A stretch of 64,000 nt of DNA from Akebia trifoliata (Eukaryota; Streptophyta; Magnoliopsida; Ranunculales; Lardizabalaceae), in contig CM030707.1 in the NCBI GenBank assembly GCA_017979445.1, positions 24,434,586 through 24,498,585 on the forward strand, given 5' to 3'. Each line of letters starts with the position of its first letter. Position 1 is the first letter of the stretch. The notes beneath the pieces were generated by a model that was given only the letters and a program-made list of their open reading frames with translations, had not been told where the DNA came from and searched no databases. This document shows positions 9,422-21,426 of the stretch, piece after piece. A program made the translations under genes and the position numbers.

Positions 9422-12400
9422 TGTTTTTGTGTCTTTGAAACAAAAAGATTCTAAACAATAGTATAATGATAAAGCATGAAAAAATTTGAAGATGTAATAC
9501 CCCGAATTTTTAATTCATATCTCGAGAAAATTGAAATAGTCAAAAATTGAGAAAATTTTAAAAGTGGAACTTAGGGTAAAATTTTTGAATTTTTTTTATA
9601 TTTACTTTTGATAAAATTTGACCTCAAATTCGAGTTGAAAGAAAAATTGCAAAATCCTCAATTTTTGGGTCGAACGAGGTTAAAAAAGTGAATTTTTGTT
9701 AGAGTGAGAATTGGTAGAATCTGATCACACCATTAGGTTTACAATGAAAAATTATAGAAAATAGAGTATTCACTTATCAATTTTAAAGTATGAAAAGTTG
9801 AATTATCGTAAAAAATGAAATAACTTCAAAAATATCGTATGTGTCCTGATATTTATCATCTAAAGAATTTTTTTAACTTTTTTTTAATTTCATCTTCCCC
9901 AACCCGTCAACCAACAACATCCATACATTTTTTTTAAATGTTGGGTTTCAACCAACTTTGAATTTGATTTCGTTGTGAACGGGACTCCGTCTACCGTTAA
10001 CGAAGAAGAGAAAAGTGTTTGCGACGTCGAACTCTATAAACCCTGTCCATTTCTTTCTTTCTCTCTCTTCTCTTTCTCCATTTTTTTTATCAAGAATTAG
10101 TTATACCATACATGGAGGTTTCAACCTTTCAACCTATGATTTCATTCACTTAGAGGACAAATTATTCTCCGTCGTAGAAGAAAAAAAGGACGTCGTCGTC
10201 GAGATCTTCGAAAGCATCGGGTCTATTTCAAAAATCAACCATCTTCACGTCAGATTTCTCTCAATTTTCGTGCATGTTCTTCAATTATAATGCCCAAAGA
10301 GTGGTAGGGGGTTATGATTTTTACAAGTAATCGTAGATTGCGAAAATGCATTTAGGATTTTTATAAACCTTTCGATTTTATTTCAAAACGTAGAATTTTT
10401 ATTTTTTATTTCAAATTCATGCGAAATATATGTGTTTGATGTGTTTAATTGTATTTCATAACAAATTATATGTGGATAATACATTTCCATTAGTTTGGTT
10501 TTATGTAACTGCTCGAAATTCGTTTTGATCTAATTTTTATAATTTTTTAATTTAAATGATAAAAATAAATTTCAAAGTTTGAAAAATAATTTAATATTCA
10601 ATGAACTCATATTGAGTTAATGAATATCGAAAAAGGAATGTTATGTTCTAAAAATTGAAAAGTGAAAATATCAAAAAAGGGTAAAAGGGGATGAAATGGT
10701 AAAATACAAAAATCACACCCGATGGGTGTTGTTTACATTTACATTGTTGTGTTATGGTGAGCGAATATCCAGTGGTAATTTACTTTTTGTTGCATGTTTA
10801 TTTAAGATTATGTTAGTGCAAGATGTTGGTTTAATTTCTTTACTATTATTTATTAAGCCTGTTGACCACAATTACATGGTAGGAAATTGAATGTCCATTT
10901 TCAATTCTGTAATATTAATTTCATATTTGTTTTCAAAGAAAAATGATATATATATATATATATATGTAACTATTTTGTGAACTGGTGAAGAGCTTGTGAA
11001 TGCTTGAAGGGATAGTTTGTCATATCATCTAGAGTGATGTATTATCTTGGGCTGTATAGTAGAGACAACCAAACTCATGCATGGTATAAGATGTGTATGA
11101 GAGTGAAGTTAAAATTAGAATTCATGTTTATTCCTTTCTATCTTTATTAGTTTATGTGTAATGTAAAGGTGGTCGGTCGTATACGAATGAAGATGTATAA
11201 TGGGAATCACATGTACGCCTAATAGGCTTAGATGAAGATGGTTAGTTAGTGATCACTAATAGTCTATAGTAGTCGAACGTCTTGACACGTCGAAAAGAAA
11301 CTCATTGTTCATGGTCACATCAAACGGCCAGTCTGAGCTGAGTAAATGTTCAACTAACTGTGGTAATGCAGTGATTGGCCACAAAATCAGGAACTAAAAA
11401 TCAGTAAAAGATTGGAATATCATGTCTTGACTGGGAGCAATCTAGTCATACAATCCCAACTCTTTAATTTCACTTCTCCACTATTGAGTATTATGTATAT
11501 GTTACCAACTAGCGACGTCAGTTCATCTAGGTTGTATGACAGATTTAGGATTGAGTGTTAGGACTATGTTAGAGAGAGGGTATTTTGTAATTCTGTATAT
11601 ATTATTTATTTCTTCGGTACTCTAATCTACCTTACGTTGTTAGATGTATATAGACTTCCATTGTTATTCTATTTTTGTATTATATATAGGATATTATGTA
11701 TATTATTTATCGGGTGAAACATGTTGAGTGCCTTGGAATGTTAACATAAACAGAGAAAATCATACCGAAATTTTAAGGTGCCACCTAGTGCTTCGAGATT
11801 TGACAAGGACTTTGTGTTAGTGTTTCGGGGGTACCACATAAGAATTTATTGGTGATCGAGGCACGGAGAAGTCATCGTTAGGAATGAATCCTCAGTTCTG
11901 TCGATCTCAAGGGTCTGGTTTATAATTTTCAACAATCACTGTCTCTACTAACCTTATACTCGAAAATAGCAGATCTACGTTAAACTTGATCAAATCAGAC
12001 GTTGTACAAACAATAAGGTATTGTCTCAAAAAGAGAATAATAAAGTAGAAATAAAGAAAGAAAGAGATTAGAAAGGTTTTTGTGTGTTTCTTAAACACTA
12101 AGGCATGATCTATTTTATTGGCAGTAGGCCCAACGGTCTAAAACAGTCCAACGATCCACTATAATAATGGTAGATATTTTTGGGCCTTAATTGGCTCGTT
12201 TCTAAATGTTGGATGATCCAAACGGTTAACACATTAACTCTAATGGTAAAAAAGAACAATGGTTGAGATGAAAAGAAGCAATGGACCTATGGACCTAAGA
12301 GTAAAATGGACTGTACAAATTTTTGCAAAAGTGGGTCTTTTATGCGCACCCATGTGAGGCTTAAATCCGATATTTGCACCCCCTTAAACGTGCATCTCAT

Positions 12401-12790
12401 ATGCACACACACACTAAGATTTTTCAACGGGTTGGCCCCAAACACAATGATCTACAATCTTCTGGTGCCTTGAGCCCCATGTTCGCGCGAGGCTTACTCT
12501 CTTTCTCATTCACATTCAAGTAAGTAAGAGAGTGGAATCCTTTATTAGGTAAACAATACTCTTGTATTTTTTTGATGTAAGATTAAAATTTGGAAGAGTC
12601 GTCTCTGGAACTCTCATAATTAAGAAAACAAATGAATCTTTGACTTTCAACTTACATACAAAAGAAAAAATTCATTTAGCTTAGGTTTCACCAATTAAGA
12701 AAATATATACACTTTACAAGTAACACTTAAGAGATCTTGAGTTCAAAACTTGTCCCTAATAAATATATAAATAAAATTATGAATTTTACA
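9422..12790 (-). repeat. 3' LTR of Copia element, split by a solo LTR
   Basis: Begins TGTTTTTGTGTC and ends ...GAATTTTACA, giving TG...CA termini, with a purine-rich stretch (complement of ATTCCCCACAGG) just to the right as a polypurine tract. The parts 9422-9492 and 11839-12160 together align with 19024-19430, which proves that 9493-11838 is a later insertion. Net length is about 1.02 kb. A stretch at 12098-11907 is open and resembles 19374-19168 only because both are LTR copies. Confidence 0.75.
9493..11838 (+). mobile_element. Solo LTR, Tekay/Del-like (TGTAATACCCCG)
   Basis: A 2346-bp block starting TGTAATACCCCGAA and ending TTCGGGGGTACCACA, inserted in the Copia 3' LTR. The flanks are GAAGA (9488-9492) and TAAGA (11839-11843), a 5-bp target duplication with one mismatch. 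The TGTAATACCCCG start is common in plant Tekay/Del chromovirus LTRs. That assignment is by resemblance only, since no internal domains remain. The sense strand was chosen from the start motif. Confidence 0.75.
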
Positions 12791-13202
12791 ATGATTCCCC
12801 ACAGGTTCATATTTAGAAAGAAAAGGAAATGTTGCTAATGCTTGGTGAATATTAGATATCTAATACTGATATCTTTTGGACTTAATCGACACTTAGTATA
12901 GATAGAAGGAACTTATAGGGACTTGGTGTAACTAGATTACTTAGATTAAGTTAACTATTATATCATCATATATTTTTTTGAGAACTGATCGAGTTCTTAT
13001 GATTTTATACTTTTCCACCATGTGTCGAATCTTGGTTCTTTCATGAATACTTTAGAATATTTCCCATAATACTCATAGGAAGCGGCCCTACTCCCTCATT
13101 CACGTAGGTAAGTCCACCAAGTGTGTTCTATGACTATTACACGTCAACCAAGAAGACTATGGACTTTATTAAGAACTTTTGTTCATTCTTAACCCGTTAT
13201 AG
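12791..13202 (-). other. Copia 3' untranslated segment
   Basis: Non-coding DNA between RNase H and the 3' LTR of the Copia element. It is contiguous with 14937 onward once the Tat solo LTR is removed. It contains the polypurine-like tract next to position 12790. Confidence 0.6.
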
Positions 13203-14936
13203 TGTAGACACCCCATTTTTGCACTCGCTAGATTAATCAACTCGTCAACCCGATCGCAACAGTTTCCAATGATGGATGTTTATTCCAATGCTTTATTTTG
13301 TTACCAGATATGTTTCAGAAATCCGGATGAAGTATCTCGAACTAACAAAACTTTAGAAACCACGCTACGCTAGGAAAATACGATCCTAGAAACATAGAAA
13401 TCATCATCTTGTAGACCAAAAAGAAGCTTCACGATAAAAATCACTAAAAATGACCAAATTATCAAAATACCCCTAACCTTAAAACATCCTTAGAGCCTAC
13501 GTTACGCTTAGAAAAATTCATTTAAACACATAAAATAACAAATCGAAACTAAATAAATCATTTCGCCAATTTTCACAAAATTTGATAAAATTATGAAAAT
13601 GCCCCTCATAAAGTTTACGACCATTTCATACAAAAAACTTCATAAATAACAAAAACCAACATTACCATTGAATTCCTTATGAAAAACTGATTCCAAAACA
13701 TCTTGGAACATTGAAAAACGATTTAAAACGTAAAAAATCCTTTCCGAGGGCAAAACGATAATTTTACAATTTTAATAATTAAAAATTTTGAAATTAATAA
13801 ATAAACCATTAAATTATGTAAAGTGAAATATTAATAAAATTAATTTAAAAATTTTAACCAAAAAAATTGATCAATCAGTCTTTCTGGCAAAATTGTTGAT
13901 GGTTGGTAGGAAATTTATTTAAGGACCCCTCTATCTGGGGGCTCAAAGAATTAAATACATAATAAAAGGGGGTTCTCCAAAAATTAAAGTTAATCAAGTA
14001 AGACTAAAGTCAATCAAGTAAGACTAAAGTCAAGATATTAAAAGCCAACTAAGAAAGACTAAAGTCAAAGTATTAAAGTCAATCTCATAAGACTAAAGTC
14101 AAAATCCTAAATCAAAACACTAATCTAAACTAATTAAGTCAATTCCTAAGACTAAAGTCAAAACCCTAAATCAAAACCCTAATCTAAACTAATCAAGTCA
14201 ATCTCATAAGACTAAAGTCAAAACCCTAAATTAAAACCCTAAAGACTAAGTCAATCTCATGAGACCAAAATCAAAACCCTAATTAAAACTCTAAAAGAAA
14301 CCCTAATTAAACCCTAATGCTTCTAAAAAACTTTATAAATAGGAGCATTCCACACCCTATTTTCGTATCAAAGAAAAAACCCTAGTAAAAGTAGGTGAAG
14401 AAGCCTCCACAACCTCCCCAAAACCTTAATTTTGAAGTCCCAACTCCTTACCTAACACCCATGCTTTGATTTTAGCCTAAAAAACACCTAAAAGCCTTTC
14501 AAAAACACCCCAAAATCCATAACAAATTCGAAGAATCCAGATCCAAGAAGGAGATACTTGCCTCGGAGATCAGAAATCAGATCCGGAGACAGAACGAAGC
14601 AAGGAGTACGGTACAAGGAGCAATTTCACCAGATCTAAGGGAATAGAACCTTTGCGTATCGAAGGTAATATTTCTGTTATATTTTTATCTAGGTTTTGTA
14701 TTAGCAATGTAGTCTTATTTGGGATAAGTAGAGACCAGCATTGGCCGGGCGGGGTTGGTGCCTAACACCTTCCAACCTCGTAATGTGATCCCCGGATTCA
14801 ATTTTTCTATAGTAGATTAGTTTTTTATCCATTTTAGAGTCAGTTTGGTTCCTAAACCGTAATAACTAGGTGGCGACTCCCAAACCTCAAGGGTCAAAAG
14901 TGGATCCGCGCACCCCGCGGATCGAGGACACTTTCA
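13203..14936 (+). mobile_element. Solo LTR of Tat-type Ty3 element, TSD TATAG
   Basis: A 1734-bp LTR starting TGTAGACACCCCATTTTTGC and ending ATCGAGGACACTTTCA, flanked on both sides by TATAG (13198-13202 and 14937-14941). It matches the LTRs at 41062, 47188, 53336 and 61588. A TATA box (CTTTATAAATAGG) lies near 14331, and the conserved GGCCGGGCGGGGTTGGTGCC segment near 14740 is in the presumed R-U5 part. A tandem AGTCAA-rich block (13985-14260) lies in U3. Internal sequence is absent, so it arose by LTR-LTR recombination. Confidence 0.95.
13985..14260. repeat. AAGTCAATC-rich short tandem repeat in Tat LTR
   Basis: About eight degenerate copies of a motif like AAGTCAATC(A/T)(A/C)(G/A)TAAGACTAA, with periods of roughly 25-45 bp. 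The same block occurs in the LTRs at 41700-41820, 48010-48050 (short), and inverted at 54140-54300 and 62390-62520, with different copy numbers. Confidence 0.75.
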
Positions 14937-15560
14937 TATAGATAAGCACTATTTAACACCATATGAAAGAGACAAATGATTCATTAACTCTTTTCCTAGT
15001 GCTCCACTAATTAGTTTAGTGACTTGTTATTACCCATTGAATCTACTTCTTTGAATCTCTATTCATGTAGATTGGGTTTTCATCACAAACTAATTATTTA
15101 CATAGGCTTTAATCTCATTCCTCTCGATGACTTACTTATTAACTATCTAGTTAGTGGTTTTGTTAACAAATCTACCAATTTGTTTTTTTACCTCACAAAA
15201 TCAATAACAATCATTCCATTCATTAAAAATTGCCTGACCACATTATGTCTAAAACCAATGTGTCTACTTTTACCATTATTTATATATATGATTTTTAGCC
15301 TTGGCTATAACAACTTGACTATTACAGTGAATAAATATTGATGACATTGGTTTCTCCTATAAGGGAATACCTATCAATAGGTTTCTCAACCATTCAACCT
15401 CAGTTCCAACTAATTCTAATGCAATGCACTTTGATTTCATTGTAGATTTAGCCGTACATGTCTGTTTAGATGATTTTCAAGAGACAACTCCTTCACTTAG
15501 TATGAAAATATAACCACTAATGGATTTGGATTCATCAAAGTCTAAGATCATTGTATCCTT
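14937..15560 (-). pseudogene. Copia RNase H domain and tail (broken)
   Basis: Remnant of the RNase H domain that removes RNA from the RNA-DNA hybrid. Reading leftward from 15560: a SKSISGYIF segment with WKSSKQTCTAKST and SKCIALELVGTEVEWLRNLL, then IHCNSQVVIAKAKNH, GKSRHIGFRHNVVR and LLTKPL near 15140. These match the usual Copia SGYVF, W.SKKQ, NPV.HSRTKHIE and LTKPL signposts. The sequence is degraded by stops and by substitutions in the catalytic neighbourhood. From about 15130 leftward it is untranslated. Confidence 0.8.
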
Positions 15561-16590
15561 CTAACACATTTGGAATTCCATTAAAATGTAAGCCTATGTT
15601 TATGATTCCTTTAAAATATCTAGGAACTCCCACTAATGTTGTCCAATGATCTCTACTAGGATTAGTAATGAATCTACTTAACACCCCCACAACAGAAGTT
15701 ATATCTGGATGAATACAGTTCATTAGATATATCAAACTACTTATGATCCTAGCATACTCCTTTTGTGACACACTATCACCTATATTCTTTTTTAACTTCA
15801 TGTTCGGATCTAAAGTAGTCAAAACATGTACACTCTCAAAGTGCCCAAACTTCTTTAAAATTTTCTTTACATAGTGATTTTGTGATAATACAAATCCTTC
15901 TTCTTTTTTGGCTATTTTAATTCTTACCATGACATCAACTTCTCCTAAATCCTTCATCTCAAATTTGGATTTTAAAAAAGATTTAGTATCCTCAACAATT
16001 TTCAAATTCTTTCCCAAATTAACATATCATTTACGTACAAACAAAGTATTACACCAGTTTTGCCACTAAATTTTCTATACACACACCTATCACAATCATT
16101 AAAGATATATCCACTAGAATTTAGTACAAAATCAAACTTCTCATGACATTTTTTATGTATTTGTTTTAGCCTATATAAGGACTTTACTAATCTATACACT
16201 TTTTTCTATTGGCTAGGAATCAAACACCCTTTGAGTTGTTCCATGTAAATTTTTTTCTACTAAATCATTATTTAAGAATGTTGTTTTCACATCCATTTGG
16301 TGAATAACTAGTTTGTAAATCGAAACTAAGGTGATTAACACTCTAACATTAGTTATCCTAGTAACTGGAGAATATGTGTCAAAATACTTTATCCCTTCTT
16401 TCTATTTAAAGCCTTTGGATACCAACCTCACTTTAAACTTACTTATTGATCCATCTGATCTTAATTTCTTTTTAAATACCCATTTTCATCTAGTAGGTTT
16501 GGTGCCCTTAGTTAACTTTACTAATTCCGAAGTATGATTTAACATAATTGACTCTTATTCACTATTAACAGCCTATTTCCAAAAAATAAC
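15535..16590 (-). pseudogene. Copia reverse transcriptase (broken)
   Basis: Remnant of the Copia polymerase. Upstream part (16590-16205): YFDTYSPVTRITNVRVLITL and IHQMDVKTTFLN, the classical blocks around the first catalytic Asp. Then KSLYRLKQ with LCLYVNDMLI (16199-16020), where the YVDDM box has changed to YVND, so one catalytic Asp is lost. Then FEMKDLGEVDVMVRIKI and the HPDITSVVGVLSRF segment (16017-15535). Stops at about 16200 and 16000 and frameshifts make it non-functional. Confidence 0.88.
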
Positions 16591-16591
16591 A

Positions 16592-17800
16592 TCATGAGAG
16601 GTTACCCGCTTCTTGATAAGATAATGGATCATCATCCACTAAATAAGTGAAGAAATCATGTCTTAGATTGGTTTTTTTTCTAACTCTTTTACTCCTTCTA
16701 GGTTCTATTTCTTTTATAACCTCATGAAGAACTATCTCTTGAGGAAAAGATTCAAGAATTGATGTTTCACCTTCTTCCACTATTTTTCCTTTGTCATTAG
16801 AGCTTAAGGAAGTTTTGACTTTCATCTGGAAAATATCCTCAAAAAATTTAGCATCCCTAGCCTTAATAATAATATTGCTTTTTATTTCATTTTTACTAGA
16901 CTGTAAGGTTAAGAATCTATAGGAAGTGTTATTTTCTGAATATCCTAAGAACACACAATCAATTATTGTACAACCTATTTTTCTCTTTTTGATTTCTGGG
17001 AGTCCTATTTTACAAAGACACCCCCATACTTTAAGATGATTCAAATTAGGTGCATAACCTTTCCATAACTCATATGGAGTTTTGCCTAATCTTCTATGAG
17101 GTATTCTATTAATTACAAGACAAGCTGTGAGAATTACTTCTCCCCACATGTTAATAGGCAAACCAAAACTTAAAAGAAAAGCATTCAACATCTCTTTTTT
17201 CTTTTTGCAATGCCATTTGACTCAGGTGAATATGGAGGAGTCACTTCATGAATAATCCCATTTCGTTCACAAAACTAACTAAGGAAATTTGAATATATTC
17301 CCCTATTTTATCGAATCTTAATTTTTTTAATTTTTCTATCTAATTGATTCTCTACTTCATTCTTATACTTAATGAACATAATTTCTATTTCATTCTTACT
17401 TCTAAGTAGATAGACTCTTGTGTACCTAGAGTAATCATCTACAAAAGTAATGTAATATTTTTACTTCCTTGTGATTCTAAACTCTTATAGTAACCAAGAT
17501 CACTATGAATGAGACTAAGAAGTTCTAGATACACTATGGTGTGGTTTGTAAGTGAATTTCGATTGTACATAAATATCACATTTATCTAACTCCTTAGCTT
17601 TTAGATTGTGTAAGATAACTAAGTTTTTCAATTTCTTTAGTTTTCCTAAACTAGAGTGTCCTAGTCTAGCATGCCATAAAAAAATTGACTCAACAAGGTA
17701 ATCAGAAGATGGTGCATTTTCATTCATAACATTGAGTACAAATAATCCACCATTACAATACCCTTTTCCTAGAAATAATCCATTCTTTGTCAGTATACTT
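16592..17800 (-). pseudogene. Copia pre-integrase and integrase (broken)
   Basis: Remnant of the integrase that joins element DNA to the host genome. The zinc-binding pre-integrase part reads LWHARLGHSSLGKLKKL (17727-17515 frame). The core follows with YITFVDDYSRYTRVY and VENQLDRKIKKLRFDK-GEY near 17480-17280, then VECFSF in another frame. An open stretch at 17191-16592 gives WGEVILTACLVINRIPHRRL, TPYELWKGYAPNLNHLKVWG and CVFLGYS, the normal Copia integrase C-terminal blocks. It is split into at least three frames. Confidence 0.9.
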
Positions 17801-17890
17801 TTGTTTGACTAAAAAATAAGTTTAATTCCAGTTTTGTTCAAAAGAGAACCAGACACTAGATTCCTTCTAATGGCGGGATCATGGAGGACA

Positions 17891-18100
17891 TCAGTGAGTG
17901 CCAACATCTTCCCAAAAGTCAGCTTGATGGTCATTTTTTCCTTTTCCAGTAACTTGAGATGTCTTCGAGTCTCCTAAGTAAACCACTTCGTCTCCTACAG
18001 GATTGTAAGAGATAAACATCTCTATGTTTCTACACATGTGCCTCGTAGCACCAATGTCAACAACCCACTCCTTAGAGTTTTCCACAAGACTGGCCTTTGA
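17891..18100 (-). pseudogene. Copia aspartic protease (broken)
   Basis: Short remnant of the Copia protease. It reads WVVDIGATRHMC followed by [15 protein letters not shown], matching the family pattern W..DSGAT.H...(N)....(V)..GD....V.G.G. The catalytic D(S/T)G has become DIG. It lies between gag (right) and pre-integrase (left), as expected. Confidence 0.8.
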
Positions 18101-18141
18101 GAGAACTACGACTATAATGTCATCCTCTATCTATGTCAGAT

Positions 18142-18990
18142 TCACATGGTTGCCTTTTGATTTTTCCTTGATTTTCCTAAATCTACACTTAGTTGCATGG
18201 TGACCAGGTTTACCACATACAAAATAATTACATTTCGACTTTTTAAAGCCAATGGTGTTCTTTGATCTTGGTCCCTCTTTTTTGAGCGTCTTCTTAGACT
18301 TGAAACTAAGGGGTTGAGAATCTCCTTCAACGAGATTAACTTTGGTGACAAATTGTTTCTCTTTACCATTTTTTTTTCTCTTTGTCTACTTGTGTTTTCT
18401 ATGTTGATGTGGACAATGAGGTCTTCAAGGGATTTATATTTCTTTTTCTGCCTCAAATCAATCTTGTTTTCATTCCAACTTTTGAGAAGTTTCTCAATTA
18501 AGGATGACACAACAAATTGTTCGGGCAATTTAATGCCTTCATAAGTTAATTCGTGAATGATATTATGAAATTCATTCACTTGGTCCATAATTGATTTTCC
18601 ATCAATAATTAAAAACTCCAGAAATGTTTTGACTATATATTTTTTTGACACCCGCACTTTCTGTTGCATATTTCTTTTCTAATACTCCCCACAATTCTCT
18701 AGAAGTATCATACATACAGTAAATATCCTATAAAGAGTTTATAAGACAAGATAAAATATAATTCCTATAAATCCCATCTAATTTGACCTAGTTTTGCAGA
18801 TTAGGGTCTATTTCTACAGATTTTTCTCCCTTGAGAACGAACAATACATTTAGGTCTTCAAGGAAGAAGAACATCTTTTGGCTCTATCTCCGATAAAACT
18901 TCCCATTAAAGAGTTCTACATTCAACAAATCATGTTTTACATGTTTAAGGTTTGAAATCCATGTTTCAGAGTGTAAAAAAAAGAAAAAAA
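18142..18990 (-). pseudogene. Copia gag with zinc knuckle (broken)
   Basis: Remnant of the capsid-like gag of a Copia element. The start region near 18970-18890 gives LLNVELFNGKFYRRW, corresponding to the usual L-NG-NY--W opening. The body (18669-18290) matches the UBN2-type gag: SIMDQVNEFHNIIHEL, KLPEQFVVSSLIEKL and KKYKSLEDLIVHI. A frameshift leads to a zinc knuckle near 18215-18250 reading YFVCGKPGHHATKC, in which the first Cys ligand appears to have mutated to Tyr. Upstream it meets the 5' LTR at 19024. Confidence 0.85.
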
Positions 18991-19023
18991 TATAGAAAAT
19001 TGGTTTTAAGATTATTGAAAATC

Positions 19024-19430
19024 TGGTTTTGTGTCCTTGAAATAAAAAAGATTCTAGACAATAGTAGAATGAAAAAAACATGAAGAAATTGGAAGAACTT
19101 ATCGGTAATTGAGGCACAAAGAAACTATTGTCCTTAAAATCAATTTTGCTCCCTTAGGAATGAATCCTCAATGCAGTTGATCTAAGGGGTTTGGTTTCCA
19201 AGATTCAACAATCATTGTCTTAGCTAATTGTGTACTCGGAAATAGTAGATTTACATCGAACCCGATTGAATCGAACATTGTATAAATAACAAGATATTGT
19301 CTTAGAGAGAGAACACTAGAGTAAAGAAGAAGAGTGAGAGATATTAGAAAGGTTTTTCTATGTTTCTCAAACACTAAGGCACGGTCTATTTTATAGATAG
19401 TAGGCCCAATATTCTAAAAGAGCCCAACGT
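19024..19430 (-). repeat. 5' LTR of Copia element (partial)
   Basis: Starts TGGTTTTGTGTCC and is colinear with the left LTR (9422-9492 plus 11839-12160), including the GATTCTA-ACAATAGTA-AATGA block and GGAATGAATCCTCA. The rest of the LTR to the right is interrupted by a hairpin (19431-19535) and could not be traced. A convincing primer-binding site next to 19024 was not seen, consistent with the element's age. Confidence 0.7.
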
Positions 19431-19535
19431 GACATGTTCAAAAATCGTAGATCTGTATGCCTCAAGATACACAACTACACTCCCTCATAAAAAGTGTATC
19501 TCAAGGAGTATAAATCTACGGTTCCCGAACATGTC
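19431..19535. mobile_element. Short foldback element, GATACACAA family
   Basis: GACATGTTC...GTAGATCTGTATGCCTCAAGATACAC pairs with GTGTATCTCAAGGAGTATAAATCTACGGTTCCCGAACATGTC. This gives a hairpin of about 42-bp arms and a short loop. It interrupts the Copia 5' LTR. The core resembles those at 8.4, 23.8 and 25.85 kb. Confidence 0.75.
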
Positions 19536-19612
19536 CTATCAGGGGTGTCAATCAAGTATGCCACATGGGTAAGTCAAATTATCATGTTTTTATAGGTAAA
19601 CTGGACTTGAAC

Positions 19613-20540
19613 TAGGGGTGGCAATGGGTCAGGTCGGGTCGTATTGAGGTAAGGGTATTATGAAAATTTATCATACCCAAACCTGACCCATTTAATAATT
19701 GGTTCAAAAACTTAAACCCAAACCCAACCCATTTATAAACAGGTATACCTGATCCAACCTATATATAACCTATTTAATAAAATTATAATCTTTATTGAAA
19801 AAAATAAGTTATATTTCCACCACCAAAAATAAAATATCATTACTAAAAATAAAGTCACAATGCACAACCTTAAACTAAGTTCAATGGTGAAAAATAATTT
19901 TCTTTTGAACTTCTTTTCAAAGGTAATAGAATTTTGTCCTTTACAACCATATGGCATCTCATCATGTTTTTAGATGCTATAAGGTGATGTGGTCAGAAAA
20001 CTTTTCATTATTATTATTATTATTGGCTAAGCAAAGTGTATTTCATTATCACATGAGACATACTAGCCTTACTTAGTAAGATCATAAATCTTACTAAGAG
20101 TCATTTTGCTCACATGGATCACCATATTAGTAATCAAGCACTACATTCCTCTAGATTTCATTGAAAAAAATAGATTATAAAAATAAAAATAAAAATAAAT
20201 AAATCACTTAATAAGGAAAGTAATTTTTATTTCCAAACTAAAAGCTTAACCATTAATTATTTGAAAAATATTTTAAAACACCCTCTACATTTTATAGAAT
20301 TTTAAAAAATATTTTATGAAAAACTTTTAGGAAATTCTAGCAAAAGAATGGGCAATTTAAAAAATTCTAAAATAAGCGTTGATATATTTAAAATTATACT
20401 TTAATGATAAAATAACTAAACGTGTCAAAACGGGTTAAGTGGGTTGACGCCCATAACCTAGATCCAACATATTTAATAATAGTGTTAGACAGGTTGATAT
20501 TATTATGACCCAAATCCAATAATTTTATGTCATTTTCGAG
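19613..20540. mobile_element. Possible degraded hAT-like element
   Basis: It starts TAGGGGTGGCAATGGGTC, the typical terminus of plant hAT elements (compare 24991). A matching right terminus was not found. The sequence to about 20540 keeps GACCCAAA/GGGTT motifs, so the right end may be eroded or truncated. The right limit is a guess. Confidence 0.45.
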
Positions 20541-20653
20541 TAACTTGAACTGACAACTTCAGAGTAGTTTGGAATTGCTTTGCAATGTGTCCAACCAACT
20601 GAGCTAAGTGTCTAAGCCCAAAACATACATATTTTAACTTTGTAATTCATTTA

Positions 20654-20862
20654 GAGCCCGTTTGGATACACACAAAAACGTAACTTTTTAACTATTAAAA
20701 GTTAAAAAATCTTTTGGATTCATTTTAGAAAACTAATTTTGAAAAGTAAAAATCCTTATTTTTTAAAAAGAAAAAAGAAACTACTTTCTACTTTTTAAAA
20801 GTTACTTTCTTCCAAAGCTACGTTCATCCTAGTTACTTTCTACTTTTTATCAAAACAGACTC
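20654..20862. mobile_element. Tourist/PIF-Harbinger-like MITE, TSD TTA
   Basis: A 209-bp element with imperfect termini GAGCCCGTTTGGAT (left) and its partner AAAACAGACTC (right), flanked by TTA on both sides (20651-20653 and 20863-20865). The 3-bp TTA duplication and a G-rich ...GTTTGG terminus fit Tourist-type MITEs. The interior is ACTTT/AAAGT-rich with some self-complementarity. Confidence 0.65.
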
Positions 20863-21044
20863 TTAATCAGATAATAAATGTATGAATAAATGCTTAATAC
20901 ATCTTAATATAGGGTTTTCTTTTTTGAATGCATCCTAATTTTGTAGTGGTAACTTAATATGCAATTATCTTTTCAACTAAATGCCCTTTGTATTAGGAAA
21001 ATAATTGAAGTACCAAAAATACCCTTGTATATATATGAGATGGG

Positions 21045-21403
21045 GTTATATGGACTAAAGGACCATCCATCTCTATGGACCACATGTCAATGTGGCATCC
21101 AAACCATCGGGTGCCACACATATGTAGAGCATAACATTTTATGAACTCTAAGAAAATAGAATTGAAAAAAGAAATTTTTTCGTCGTTGATTTAAATTTTA
21201 AATCTAGGAGTTCAATGATTATCCATTTTTAAACTCTAGATCCAACGTCAAAAAATACTTTTTTAGGGAGGATTTTTTTTTCAAGCCTAATCTAGACGAC
21301 AAACAAGAGGTTGAGTTGTCATTTGGACCAATGCGGTAGTCTAAGTGGTCCAAATGTGGACCTTGGTCCATGCTCTACAAGGTCCCTTGGTCCATATGTA
21401 ACC
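21045..21403. mobile_element. Inverted-repeat element of unknown family
   Basis: The left arm GGGGTTATATGGACTAAAGG...CTATGGACCACATG is imperfectly complementary to the right arm ...TGGTCCATGCTCTAC..CCTTGGTCCATATGTAACC. The interior has no coding potential. Termini and target duplication are unclear, so the limits are approximate. Confidence 0.55.
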
Positions 21404-21426
21404 TTTTTCATATATATATATATACA

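Larger units (their letters stand above)
9422..20540 (-). mobile_element. Copia LTR retrotransposon, minus strand, with nested insertions
   Basis: Gag, protease, integrase, RT and RNase H follow in Copia order when read from about 19.0 kb down to 15.1 kb. The 3' LTR is at the left (9422-12790, interrupted). The 5' LTR starts at 19024 and can be followed to about 19430, beyond which it is broken by a foldback and other repeats, so the right limit given here is only approximate. The LTR copies look roughly three-quarters identical by eye, indicating an old insertion. All domains carry stops. Two later LTR insertions sit in its 3' part. Confidence 0.85.

Noticed and set aside
15024..15341. Plus-strand 105-residue frame
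   Set aside because: Antisense to Copia RNase H.
11907..19374. Similar open frames at 12098-11907 and 19374-19168, suggesting a conserved small protein
   Set aside because: Both lie in LTR copies of one Copia element. The similarity follows from LTR homology, and there is no known protein in LTRs of this type.
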